DNA of 57,044 nt from Magnetococcales bacterium (GTDB taxonomy: Bacteria > Pseudomonadota > Magnetococcia > Magnetococcales > UBA8363). Of the stretch, positions 49,946 to 57,044 are shown piece after piece (positions within the stretch are counted from its first letter, which is position 1; each line of letters begins with the position of its first letter). The DNA lies in NCBI GenBank assembly GCA_015228925.1, contig JADGCQ010000013.1:1-57044 (forward strand). The letters run 5' to 3'. Position numbers and translations under genes: made by a program. The notes under the pieces were generated by a model. The model saw only the letters and a list, made by a program, of their open reading frames with translations. It did no database searches and was not told the origin of the DNA.

Positions 49946-51442
49946 TCAGCAACTTTCCTGGAGTATACGTTGGAGTTCATCGACCAATGTTTTCACAGAC
50001 CACCGCTCCAGGAAACCGATGGAACGATCCTCAGGCTCCCGTAACAATTGATGCAACGCCGATTGCCATTCCCGACAAGCTTCCTGCCGCCTACCCAGTT
50101 GTGCCAGGAGATTGCCCAACTCGATCATGGCCAACACATCGCCGGGATCGAGATAAATCGCGATTTGGAAGTGACGGATGGCCTCGTCAAAACGTTGGGA
50201 ATCGGATAACACTTGGCCCAACAGACCGTGGGGTGCCGATGCGGAAGGATCCATCCGTATCGCCGCCAGACACGCTTCTTCAGCTTGGCTTAGCCTTCCC
50301 AGGTTGGCCAACGCCCAGGCCAAAAGGGTCTGAATGGGGGCATTGTCGGGGTAGACCGCCATGGCCGCATCGCCTTCGGCCTGCGCACGGGAATGGTCCC
50401 CCTCCGCAATCCGGTGCCGCATCCGATCACAAATTTCTTCGGGCGTTGTTTCCCTATTTTCCGGGGTACGCCGAGGATGGTTTTTGGGAACCGTCACAGG
50501 ACGCATCGGAACCGACAATCTCACCTTGGCCTGGACCTCAGGCTTTTGAAAAACTTGGCTGTGGGAAAATGTACGCACCACGTAACCACTTTTTTCCATA
50601 AACTGCCGCTCGGTTTCACCATGCCCGGTGATCAGATACCCCCCCGGCTTCAGCAAGGCGAACATCGCTTCCAAAATGCGCCGTATGGCCTGGGAAGAAA
50701 GATAGATAAACACGTTACGACACACAACAAGGTCAAATCTGGGCTGCCAACCCAATACGTTGGCAGCCTCCATAAGATTGAGTTCCATAAACCCAACCCC
50801 ATCGGCCAAATGTGGATCGATCCGATACGACCCATCCTCCTCTTTGTAAAAACAAGTCTCCCAAATATCCCGAGGTATGCACCGAAATGACCACGACGGA
50901 TAACATCCACGTCGCGCCCGTCGTATACAGTCGGGAGCGATGTCGGTACCCAATATCTTGACCTGCCGTAGCACACCCAGTTGATCAGAAAAAAAATTTC
51001 TGAGAATCAAATTTCTGAGAATCATGGCCAGCGTATAGGCTTCTTCGCCACTGGCACAACCAGCACTCCACAAGTTCAGCGCACAATCCCCCCCTTGTTT
51101 CGACAAAAGTTCCGGCAATAAATAATTTTCAATGACAGATAGTTGATCAGGATCACGAAAAAAATAGCTCTCATGAACCGTCAGTCCCAACAAAAAGTCG
51201 GACCACTCCCTCTGTCCTTTGCCCGGATCGCTCAACAGAGACAAATAATCCTCAAGATTGGATAACCCCAGGGCAACCCGACGGTCTTGCAATAAATTCA
51301 ATACCGTTGGGCGAGAATACGTCAGTTTCAGCCCCGTTTTTCGTTCCAGCAAGGTTTCCAACCGGGACCACCAATCGGACGCAACAACACCTCCAGAGTC
51401 ATCAGCAAACTTATCATTTCGAGAAATGGTTTGATCACTCAT
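49946..51442 (-). CDS. cheR: CheR methyltransferase with C-terminal TPR repeats (WspC-like)
   Basis: N-terminal CheR all-alpha domain and SAM-binding domain (LWSAGCASGEEAYTLAMIL, ILGTDIAPDCIRRA, FDLVVCRNVFIYL, HGETERQF) followed by TPR-like helical repeats from ~residue 350 (AEGDAAMAVYPDNAPIQTLL, EACLAAIRMDPSASAPHGLL, HFQIAIYLDPGDVLAMIELG). CheR-TPR is the WspC form, which methylates receptors that lack a pentapeptide tail. A 15-bp perfect tandem duplication at 50994-51023 adds five residues (LRNLI-LRNFF) in the SAM domain. No ribosome site is strong; TPRs probably bind the receptor complex. Confidence 0.9.
   Translation of the reverse strand: MSDQTISRNDKFADDSGGVVASDWWSRLETLLERKTGLKLTYSRPTVLNLLQDRRVALGLSNLEDYLSLLSDPGKGQREWSDFLLGLTVHESYFFRDPDQLSVIENYLLPELLSKQGGDCALNLWSAGCASGEEAYTLAMILRNLILRNFFSDQLGVLRQVKILGTDIAPDCIRRARRGCYPSWSFRCIPRDIWETCFYKEEDGSYRIDPHLADGVGFMELNLMEAANVLGWQPRFDLVVCRNVFIYLSSQAIRRILEAMFALLKPGGYLITGHGETERQFMEKSGYVVRTFSHSQVFQKPEVQAKVRLSVPMRPVTVPKNHPRRTPENRETTPEEICDRMRHRIAEGDHSRAQAEGDAAMAVYPDNAPIQTLLAWALANLGRLSQAEEACLAAIRMDPSASAPHGLLGQVLSDSQRFDEAIRHFQIAIYLDPGDVLAMIELGNLLAQLGRRQEACREWQSALHQLLREPEDRSIGFLERWSVKTLVDELQRILQESC
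50994..51023. repeat. 15-bp tandem duplication inside cheR
   Basis: The 15-mer aaatttctgagaatc occurs twice head to tail (50994-51008, 51009-51023). It is in frame and yields the LRNLILRNFF repeat after the SAM-binding motif, probably in a surface loop. Confidence 0.85.
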
Positions 51443-51457
51443 GATCTGTCTGCCGCT

Positions 51458-54067
51458 TCACTTGCCATGGACGAGACCATCCAGTACTTTGACGACTTGA
51501 TTCAGGTTTTGTACCCCTTTGTTGATCATGGCGATTCCTGCTGCGTTTTCTCGTGCCGCAACCTTCATTTTGGTCATAGTTTCCAACTGTCGTTTGATCT
51601 CTTCTTCTTCGTTGCGTAAATTCAATGTAATTTGCTTGGCATTGGCGGAGGCATTTTCCGCCGATTCCGTGACATGACTGAACGTCGCACTCGTTTCCCG
51701 GACGATGGCGAGTCCCTCCTGAGCGGTCACTGTCCCCTCGTGCGATCCTTTGACCGTCCCGGAAGTCACTTGGCGCAATTCCAAAACCAAATTGTTGATA
51801 CGGTCCGTGGAACGTTTGCTATCTTCGGCCAATTTGCGTATCTCCTCGGCCAATATCGTAAACCCCTTGCCGCTCTCTCCGGCCCGCACCGCCTCAACAG
51901 CAGCGTTCATGGCCAAAATTTTTGTTTCCACGGCAAAGTCGGTCACCATGGCACTGATTTCGTCAATCTGGACAAATTTTTCGCTCAAAGAACGAATTTG
52001 TTGGGCAATTTCTTCGGAGCCGCGACTGTTGGCATCCATGTTTCCCTGAAGCGTCCACAACCGTTCTTCCCCGACCCTGGCCAATGCCAGAACATTGTCA
52101 CTCCCAGCCATCGCGGCGTCAGCCTGCTCAACAGAACGCCGCGCCGTATCGAACAATCTTCCCATACCCGCCGTAATCGCCGTCATGGCCTCCGCCTGTG
52201 TCTGAGAGATCCGATCCTGTTGAAGGATGGTTGTGGCAATCTCTCCGGCTGAGGCGACCGTTTCCTGGGAAACCATGGTCAGTGTCTTGGTAATGCGTCG
52301 GGAGGTCCACCAACTGACCAACACCACCATGATCGTGATGACCAGGGACAATACCACAAAAAATAATTTCAGATTCTGGACCGGTCGCAACACCGAATCC
52401 CGATCCCGTTCTGCCACCAATGCCCAAGTTATTTTCCCCACACGTACTGGAGAAAAAGCAACAAAGACTGGATCATGCCGATAGTTAACACTCTCCATGA
52501 CACCCGATTGTTGTTCCAACGCCGCCTTGACAGCCCGTGTGGTGATGGCCCTTCGACTCGGATCGGCGAAGGAGGTACGCACAGAGTAGTGTTCGGGATC
52601 CAGCGTTGAATCGGAACGCATCAAAAAATCGGGACCAACCAGATAGGTTTCACCACCATCACCCTGACCACTGCGTTGTGTCATGATTTTGTTGATAAAC
52701 GTATCAGACATCTGCAAAACCAGGACAAACGCCAATTTATCTTGGACCAACAACGGACGGGCAAAAAAACTGGCAGGAGTCCCCCCCGTTGCTGCGAAAG
52801 GAATCATGTCACTCATCCCCTCCATGCGGTGCGTCACAACGGACTGCACCAAGGTCGCCAGATGGCTTTCCCGGTATTTTGGGTCATCCAACAGGTTGAC
52901 ACCCAGGATATCGTTGGGTTGGGCGGCAAAAAATATCCGCCCCCCCGGTTGAATCATGTATAAATTTTCATATCCCAATCGGTGAATGTAGTGTGTAATG
53001 AAATTTTCACCAGCCTCAGTGCCGACAGGATTGATGATCTCGTCCAGGTTGGCTCCCGCCTCTAAACGCCAATCAAGCCCGGGGATGGCCAGCGATACCG
53101 CATTGGTCAAACGCACTGTTCCAGTACGATCCTCCACAACATACCGGCGCGATGGCATCTCGGCGGTTTTTGCACCCTCACGAACCACGTTGGCCACGCC
53201 GACCACGCCGGAAAGATGATCCCTGGAATCAGAGTCCAAACGCGGCAAAGGACCGCCGGGCGTCAAAAACGATACCCGACCACTCCGTCCCATACCTGAG
53301 GACGTTTGGACAATATCATGTATAGGAGCCATGGAAAGGCGCAACGCCAGCACACCGACCACCTCGCCAAAACGGTGTACGGGGGCCGTAATGAAAGCAG
53401 ATAGATTACCACTGATAGGCAAATAGGGGGCAAAATCTTCGATATGAACCCCTTTTAATCCCGCAACGAACGCCACCTTCAAAGGGGTCTGATCCAGAGG
53501 CTCCCGATAAACGTTCCCCCCCATTTCGCTTCTCTGGGCGGCACTGTAGACAACGTTGCCATCGTTGTCCAAAAGCAGTACGTCGGCGAAATCGCGTTCT
53601 TTGCGGTACTGGTCAATCTCGACAGCGTACCGATCCACGACCGCTTTCCATGCAACCCCGTTCGTCTGGTTTCCTTCGACTTTGAACGCCCCGGTAAACT
53701 GCTCCATCGCCTGAGAAAGAGATTCGCTACGAGAAAACACCTTCGCATCGTCAAGCCGTTCCCTAAAAAAAAACTCTGTATAATCTTTTTTATGATCGAC
53801 AATGCTTTGTAAACGCGCACTGGCCTCATTTTGCAACAGTTGAACGACATCCATCAATGAATCGGAATCCTGCTTGCGTTCCAGAAAAAAATTTTCAATA
53901 TGCGATTTTTTCAGATCACGAATGCTTTGCAAATGCTCCAATTCACTCTGACGCAACGCTTTGGTTCCCTGGTAAGTGGTCATAAGCCCCATCAAAAAAA
54001 CGGGCAACAGTCCAATGGCCAGAGAGACCAATAACAGCTTTTTCCGTAGCGAAAGACGAAGAATCAC
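51458..54067 (-). CDS. Methyl-accepting chemotaxis protein B, large periplasmic sensor (869 aa)
   Basis: Start GTG 54067 (GGGAG 5 nt upstream). TM1 at ~9-29 (LLVSLAIGLLPVFLMGLM), periplasmic region of ~560 residues with two Cache-like portions (DNDGNVVYSAAQR, APVHRFGEVVGVLALRL; then GGRIFFAAQPNDILG, FARPLLVQDKLAFVLVLQM, GETYLVGPDFLMRS), TM2 near 590-612 (LFFVVLSLVITIMVVLVSW), HAMP-like and signalling coiled coil with tip FAVETKILAMNAAVEAVRAG, followed by GKGFTILAEEIRKLAE. No CheR tail. First receptor after the substrate-binding protein gene (67 bp gap), so a natural partner for it. Confidence 0.85.
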   Translation of the reverse strand: MILRLSLRKKLLLVSLAIGLLPVFLMGLMTTYQGTKALRQSELEHLQSIRDLKKSHIENFFLERKQDSDSLMDVVQLLQNEASARLQSIVDHKKDYTEFFFRERLDDAKVFSRSESLSQAMEQFTGAFKVEGNQTNGVAWKAVVDRYAVEIDQYRKERDFADVLLLDNDGNVVYSAAQRSEMGGNVYREPLDQTPLKVAFVAGLKGVHIEDFAPYLPISGNLSAFITAPVHRFGEVVGVLALRLSMAPIHDIVQTSSGMGRSGRVSFLTPGGPLPRLDSDSRDHLSGVVGVANVVREGAKTAEMPSRRYVVEDRTGTVRLTNAVSLAIPGLDWRLEAGANLDEIINPVGTEAGENFITHYIHRLGYENLYMIQPGGRIFFAAQPNDILGVNLLDDPKYRESHLATLVQSVVTHRMEGMSDMIPFAATGGTPASFFARPLLVQDKLAFVLVLQMSDTFINKIMTQRSGQGDGGETYLVGPDFLMRSDSTLDPEHYSVRTSFADPSRRAITTRAVKAALEQQSGVMESVNYRHDPVFVAFSPVRVGKITWALVAERDRDSVLRPVQNLKLFFVVLSLVITIMVVLVSWWTSRRITKTLTMVSQETVASAGEIATTILQQDRISQTQAEAMTAITAGMGRLFDTARRSVEQADAAMAGSDNVLALARVGEERLWTLQGNMDANSRGSEEIAQQIRSLSEKFVQIDEISAMVTDFAVETKILAMNAAVEAVRAGESGKGFTILAEEIRKLAEDSKRSTDRINNLVLELRQVTSGTVKGSHEGTVTAQEGLAIVRETSATFSHVTESAENASANAKQITLNLRNEEEEIKRQLETMTKMKVAARENAAGIAMINKGVQNLNQVVKVLDGLVHGK

Positions 54068-54134
54068 AACATCTCCCTAGAGCCGGAAGGCCTCCATGTG
54101 ACGTGAAAAGATTTTAAGCCATATTGAAGAACGC

Positions 54135-55442
54135 TCACATCCTGGTCGGCGACCAGGACACTTTGTGTACCTGAATATCAGCGTAGCGCGACCAATCATG
54201 CCGTTTCTGTTGTTCATCGCGCAAAAGTTTTGGAAACCCAGGTTGCGACGCCGAAGTCCAACGCCCCTCGGATTGCAACTCCTTGATAGCCAAGTCGAGA
54301 AAGCCTCCCTGGGTCCATTCGTCCACATAGGTATCGGGATTCCGGGTGCGATCATTTTTCAACTGGCCAATGGTACGCCACATCCTGGCGCACCCCTTGA
54401 TATGCGCACGCACCTCCGGGGTCATGCGTCCATCCCAGATCATCATATCCAGACTAGAGCGGATTACCGAGGGTGGCACCTCTGGAATGTCGCTCCAGAT
54501 ATGGTAGGCTGCCAAATCAGGATTATGCGTCAATAAGTCGCGACTCTCCTCCTCCGACTTCAGATAACCGGCAAGGATATCGGGCCGTTCTCTGAGCCAG
54601 TCTCGAAGGGCCAGAGTGGCACCCACCACCCGAAACGTATGCTGGACCGCATCTTTATTGGTTGTGCTACAGGTACAGGGCATTTCCAATCCTGTCACCC
54701 AGCGTTTGGCCAGTTTACGGTATTCCATCCACGACGGATAAGGTTCCCAGAGGGTACCACCCCACAGAATATCTTGTTTGAGTTGGCCCATCTGCAACTC
54801 GATGGAGCGATCACGCATCTCCAGCGTGACCCCGTTCTGTTCCGCCCAGGTCAACAATTGTCGATGCGAGTAGGAACCAAAGGGTGTCCCGAACGGTTTG
54901 CCCTTCAGATCCATCGGTGATGTGACCTTCCCCGCGTCCAATAGATTATTACGCACAACGATTGCCCCGGTCTCGCCGCTATCATAGCCGGTTGCCGCAA
55001 CCATGTCGCACGCCACAAGGTCTCCAGACTTGAGCGCGGGAGTTTCCGCCATATAACCGAACTGGTTGATTCCCGCATTCATATTATTGTTGATCAAAGG
55101 TCCAGAAAGGGCACGAAACCAAAGAACCCGACTCCCTTTGGGGAGATATTTCGCCCAGAGTTCCACCTGCTTATTGACGGTTGAGGTCCAATAGGGGGTA
55201 CAGTAGGGTTGATACCCGACCGTCAGCGTCACCGGATCTCCAATCCGTCCAAATTTTCCCGTTGGTTCGCCAAGACGGGCCGCCAATTCCAGCCACTCTT
55301 TGGCCACCCCTGTTTCCGATTGCGCCATGGCGCGTCCGCCAACCGGATTGGGCAGCATCCCCAAAACGGTGGGCAAAACAATACCCGCTGTCAGTGATGA
55401 TTTCAGAAAATGTCGGCGCGTGCATGTGTTGTACAGTTCCAT
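54135..55442 (-). CDS. Tat-exported ABC-type substrate-binding protein (NMT1/SsuA/CmpA-like)
   Basis: N-terminal Tat signal: TRRHFLKSS (R9-R10) followed by a hydrophobic stretch AGIVLPTVLG and AMAQ cleavage-like site. The mature domain has the periplasmic-binding-protein pattern of nitrate/sulfonate/thiamine-precursor binders: VTLTVGYQPYCTPYW, AGINQFGYMAETPALKSGD, GAIVVRNN, DLKGKPFGTPFGSYSHRQL. No permease or ATPase gene is nearby. It lies between the DGC and receptor B genes, so it may deliver a ligand signal to the receptor, as MBP does for Tar and PstS for CtpL. The ligand is unknown. Confidence 0.85.
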   Translation of the reverse strand: MELYNTCTRRHFLKSSLTAGIVLPTVLGMLPNPVGGRAMAQSETGVAKEWLELAARLGEPTGKFGRIGDPVTLTVGYQPYCTPYWTSTVNKQVELWAKYLPKGSRVLWFRALSGPLINNNMNAGINQFGYMAETPALKSGDLVACDMVAATGYDSGETGAIVVRNNLLDAGKVTSPMDLKGKPFGTPFGSYSHRQLLTWAEQNGVTLEMRDRSIELQMGQLKQDILWGGTLWEPYPSWMEYRKLAKRWVTGLEMPCTCSTTNKDAVQHTFRVVGATLALRDWLRERPDILAGYLKSEEESRDLLTHNPDLAAYHIWSDIPEVPPSVIRSSLDMMIWDGRMTPEVRAHIKGCARMWRTIGQLKNDRTRNPDTYVDEWTQGGFLDLAIKELQSEGRWTSASQPGFPKLLRDEQQKRHDWSRYADIQVHKVSWSPTRM

Positions 55443-55452
55443 AAGGATCTAT

Positions 55453-56781
55453 TCACTCTTGATTGGCACCGGGATTAAAAAACCAATACCTGTTTTTTCC
55501 GGCATTTTTTGCGACATACATAGCCATATCGGCATTTTTCAACAAACGTTCCTTATCCCCGCCATCGTTGGGGTACAAGGTAATGCCGATACTCCCGGAG
55601 ATCTGGGCTTGGTTTTCTTTCAGCCAGAAAGGTTTTGCCAATGTATCCAAAATTTTTCTGGCGACCAGCTTGGTCCCATCGGGGGTAATATCGTAGAGGA
55701 TGGCTGTAAACTCATCGCCCCCCAGGCGTCCCAGGGTATCCGTGGTACGAATGCAGCGTTTCATCCGTTGGGCACACTCTTGGAGGAGCAAATCACCCGC
55801 ATCATGACCCAGGGTATCGTTGACCCATTTAAACCGGTCAAGATCAATGAACAGCAGAGAAAAAGAGACCGATTGACGGTGGGCCAAAGAGATACTTTCG
55901 TCAAGGTGTTGTATAAAAAGATTGCGATTGGGCAAATCGGTCAGGAGATCATAATGGGCTTGGTAACGAATCCGTTCTTCTTCATGTTTGCGCTGGGTGA
56001 TATCACGCATGACGCTGGCAATCAGTGTTTTTCCCTCTTCGCTCCAAGAATTGATGGATATTTCCATGGGAACTTGCTGGCCATCCTTGCGTAATCCCTG
56101 CCATTCACGGATGTCACCTTTCTGCAAGCTTCCTGTGGATAGCAATTCTTTGAAGCTTTCTTTGAATGCGGTACTGAATGAGTGTGGAAAGAGGCGGTCA
56201 ACTTGTCGGCCTATCACCTCGTCTCGATCATATCCAAATAACGTTACGGCTCCCTGGTTCCAAAAACGGATGATTCCGTCAAGGTCTGACGCAACGACAG
56301 CCTCCTGGATGGACTGGGTGACGATCCGAAACTGGAGTTCTTTTTCCTTAAGGATTTGGTGAGATTTTCTATTTTTCAACAGGTTGTAGTGGGATCTAGC
56401 GTGGTAGCGGAGCCTAGCCAACAATTCAACCTTTTCCGGTAATTTAACAAGATAGTCGTTGGCTCCCATTTCAAAGGCTTTGGCTTTGAAATAGGATTCC
56501 TCATGGGAGGAGAGCATGATGATGGGTGTATCGGCGAAATCGGGGTGCTGCCGAAATCGTTCGAGAAGGGTCAAACCATCCACCCCTGGCATCACAAGGT
56601 CCAAAAGTATGACCGCTGGATCGACCTCTTTAGCTTTCGGCAGGGCGTCCAGGGGGGTATTGGTAGCATGCAGGATCAGATCGTTTCGAGCATCTTCCGA
56701 AAAGATTTTGTTCAGGACATAGCCAGTGATCTCCTGGTCGTCTACCAGAAGGACAGGGACACACTCAAGAGTAAAGTTCAT
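55453..56781 (-). CDS. REC-PAS-GGDEF diguanylate cyclase (first gene of chemosensory operon)
   Basis: REC at ~8-125 (LLVDDQEITGYVL; VILLDLVMPGVDG, D61), coiled segment, PAS/PAC at ~150-265 (AVVASDLDGIIRFWNQGAV; DITQRKHEEE) and GGDEF at ~275-440 with all active elements: HYDLLTDLPNRN, LLFIDLDRFKWVNDTLGH, GRLGGDEF (354-358) and an RxxD inhibitory site RTTD (345-348). It should make c-di-GMP and be product-inhibited. Strong promoter at 56880-56908; the start lies 120 bp downstream of it with no clear ribosome site. Its stop is 10 bp from the SBP start. It is a candidate output of CheA. Confidence 0.9.
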   Translation of the reverse strand: MNFTLECVPVLLVDDQEITGYVLNKIFSEDARNDLILHATNTPLDALPKAKEVDPAVILLDLVMPGVDGLTLLERFRQHPDFADTPIIMLSSHEESYFKAKAFEMGANDYLVKLPEKVELLARLRYHARSHYNLLKNRKSHQILKEKELQFRIVTQSIQEAVVASDLDGIIRFWNQGAVTLFGYDRDEVIGRQVDRLFPHSFSTAFKESFKELLSTGSLQKGDIREWQGLRKDGQQVPMEISINSWSEEGKTLIASVMRDITQRKHEEERIRYQAHYDLLTDLPNRNLFIQHLDESISLAHRQSVSFSLLFIDLDRFKWVNDTLGHDAGDLLLQECAQRMKRCIRTTDTLGRLGGDEFTAILYDITPDGTKLVARKILDTLAKPFWLKENQAQISGSIGITLYPNDGGDKERLLKNADMAMYVAKNAGKNRYWFFNPGANQE

Positions 56782-56879
56782 AGTATATTTATTGTTATGA
56801 TCACATCAAGACGGTTCCGTGCGCATCTGCCCGAGGGTATTGCACAGTAAAAAATGCCGCATATAAGCAACACGCAAGC

Positions 56880-56908
56880 ATTATATCCTCTTCGCTTCAC
56901 GGGATCAA
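56880..56908 (-). promoter_or_regulatory. Promoter of the chemosensory operon
   Basis: Minus strand TTGATC (56908-56903), 17-bp spacer, TATAAT (56885-56880; perfect -10). The transcription start would be at about 56873, giving a ~90-nt leader before ATG 56781. No other promoter of this quality was found before the operon genes. Confidence 0.7.
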
Positions 56909-57015
56909 CTTTAAGAGATTTTGTTGCAGGGCAATTGCATTTGGGATCCCTTGACATTAGGGCGTATGGATATCCGATAGCTTGGGATAACCCTAGAAAA
57001 TTATTAAAAGAAAAA

Positions 57016-57044
57016 AGGGGTCTGGGGGATTGCCCCCAGGGTTT
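57016..57044. repeat. Dispersed GC-rich hairpin repeat, copy 2 (cut by window edge)
   Basis: CTGGGGG-att-gCCCCCAG hairpin followed by GGTTT at the edge. It resembles the first part of the copy at 14324-14378 in the prophage. More of it may lie outside the window. Confidence 0.6.

Noticed and set aside
56951-56980. TTGACA on the plus strand as a promoter
   Set aside because: The hexamer is perfect but no acceptable -10 box lies 16-18 bp downstream, and no plus-strand gene follows in the window.
1-57044. CRISPR arrays, rRNA genes, complete insertion sequences
   Set aside because: No spaced identical repeats of CRISPR type, no rRNA and no transposase were found; the only tandem repeats are coding.

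Overview
The window looks like chromosomal DNA of a Gram-negative, probably proteobacterial, environmental bacterium. The reasons are a Tat-exported periplasmic protein, inner-membrane chemoreceptors with large periplasmic domains, many hybrid histidine kinases and a GC content slightly above 50%. The kinase density and the GC-rich dispersed hairpin repeat would suit a magnetotactic/Magnetococcales-like or Rhodospirillales-like organism, but that is inference; no marker gene here fixes the taxon.

Region 1 (1-24218, all minus strand) is the late half of a podovirus-like prophage. Reading in the direction of transcription (right to left) it has a Q-type zinc-finger antiterminator, a terminator, endolysin, a membrane lysis candidate, a small-terminase-like protein, large terminase, portal, scaffold, major capsid protein, small head genes, a methyltransferase-heptosyltransferase fusion, two head-tail adaptor paralogues, a pair of paralogous structural proteins, a tail stabilisation-like protein, a sialidase-like (Asp-box) protein and further virion proteins. 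Several genes are joined by ATGA/GTGA/TGATG overlaps. Two two-gene cassettes (5027-6045 and 16900-17924) interrupt the late genes. Each encodes predicted membrane proteins and each has its own promoter (TTGAC-N-N17-TAYCGT) and downstream terminator, so they look like lysogenic-conversion 'morons'. No integrase, repressor or replication gene is visible. The prophage runs off the left edge, and its right end lies about 230 bp from a tRNA-Thr(CGU) gene.

Region 2 (24449-24523) is the tRNA-Thr gene with a likely promoter.

Region 3 (24575-40796) is a signal-transduction cluster. It holds four multidomain histidine kinases (three with REC and HPt domains), a REC-SpoIIE/PP2C phosphatase next to a STAS protein (a partner-switching pair), and a REC protein fused to a kinase-like domain that has lost its phosphoacceptor histidine. 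A large four-helix membrane protein of unknown function (1107 aa) lies among them on the opposite strand. The four kinases share a roughly 70-residue C-terminal extension.

Region 4 (40913-41848) is a PD-(D/E)XK (Rpn-type) nuclease gene that separates the two signalling clusters.

Region 5 (42037-56781, minus strand, sigma70-like promoter at 56880-56908) is a nine-gene chemosensory operon. In order it encodes an active-looking REC-PAS-GGDEF diguanylate cyclase, a solitary Tat-exported NMT1/SsuA-like substrate-binding protein, a chemoreceptor, CheR-TPR, a fused double CheW, a second chemoreceptor, CheA-REC, CheB, and a REC-REC-GGDEF protein whose first REC and GGDEF sites are degenerate. The gene content is that of a Wsp-like pathway that controls c-di-GMP rather than flagella, with added parts. 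A GC-rich dispersed hairpin repeat occurs both inside the prophage (14324-14378) and at the right edge of the window.
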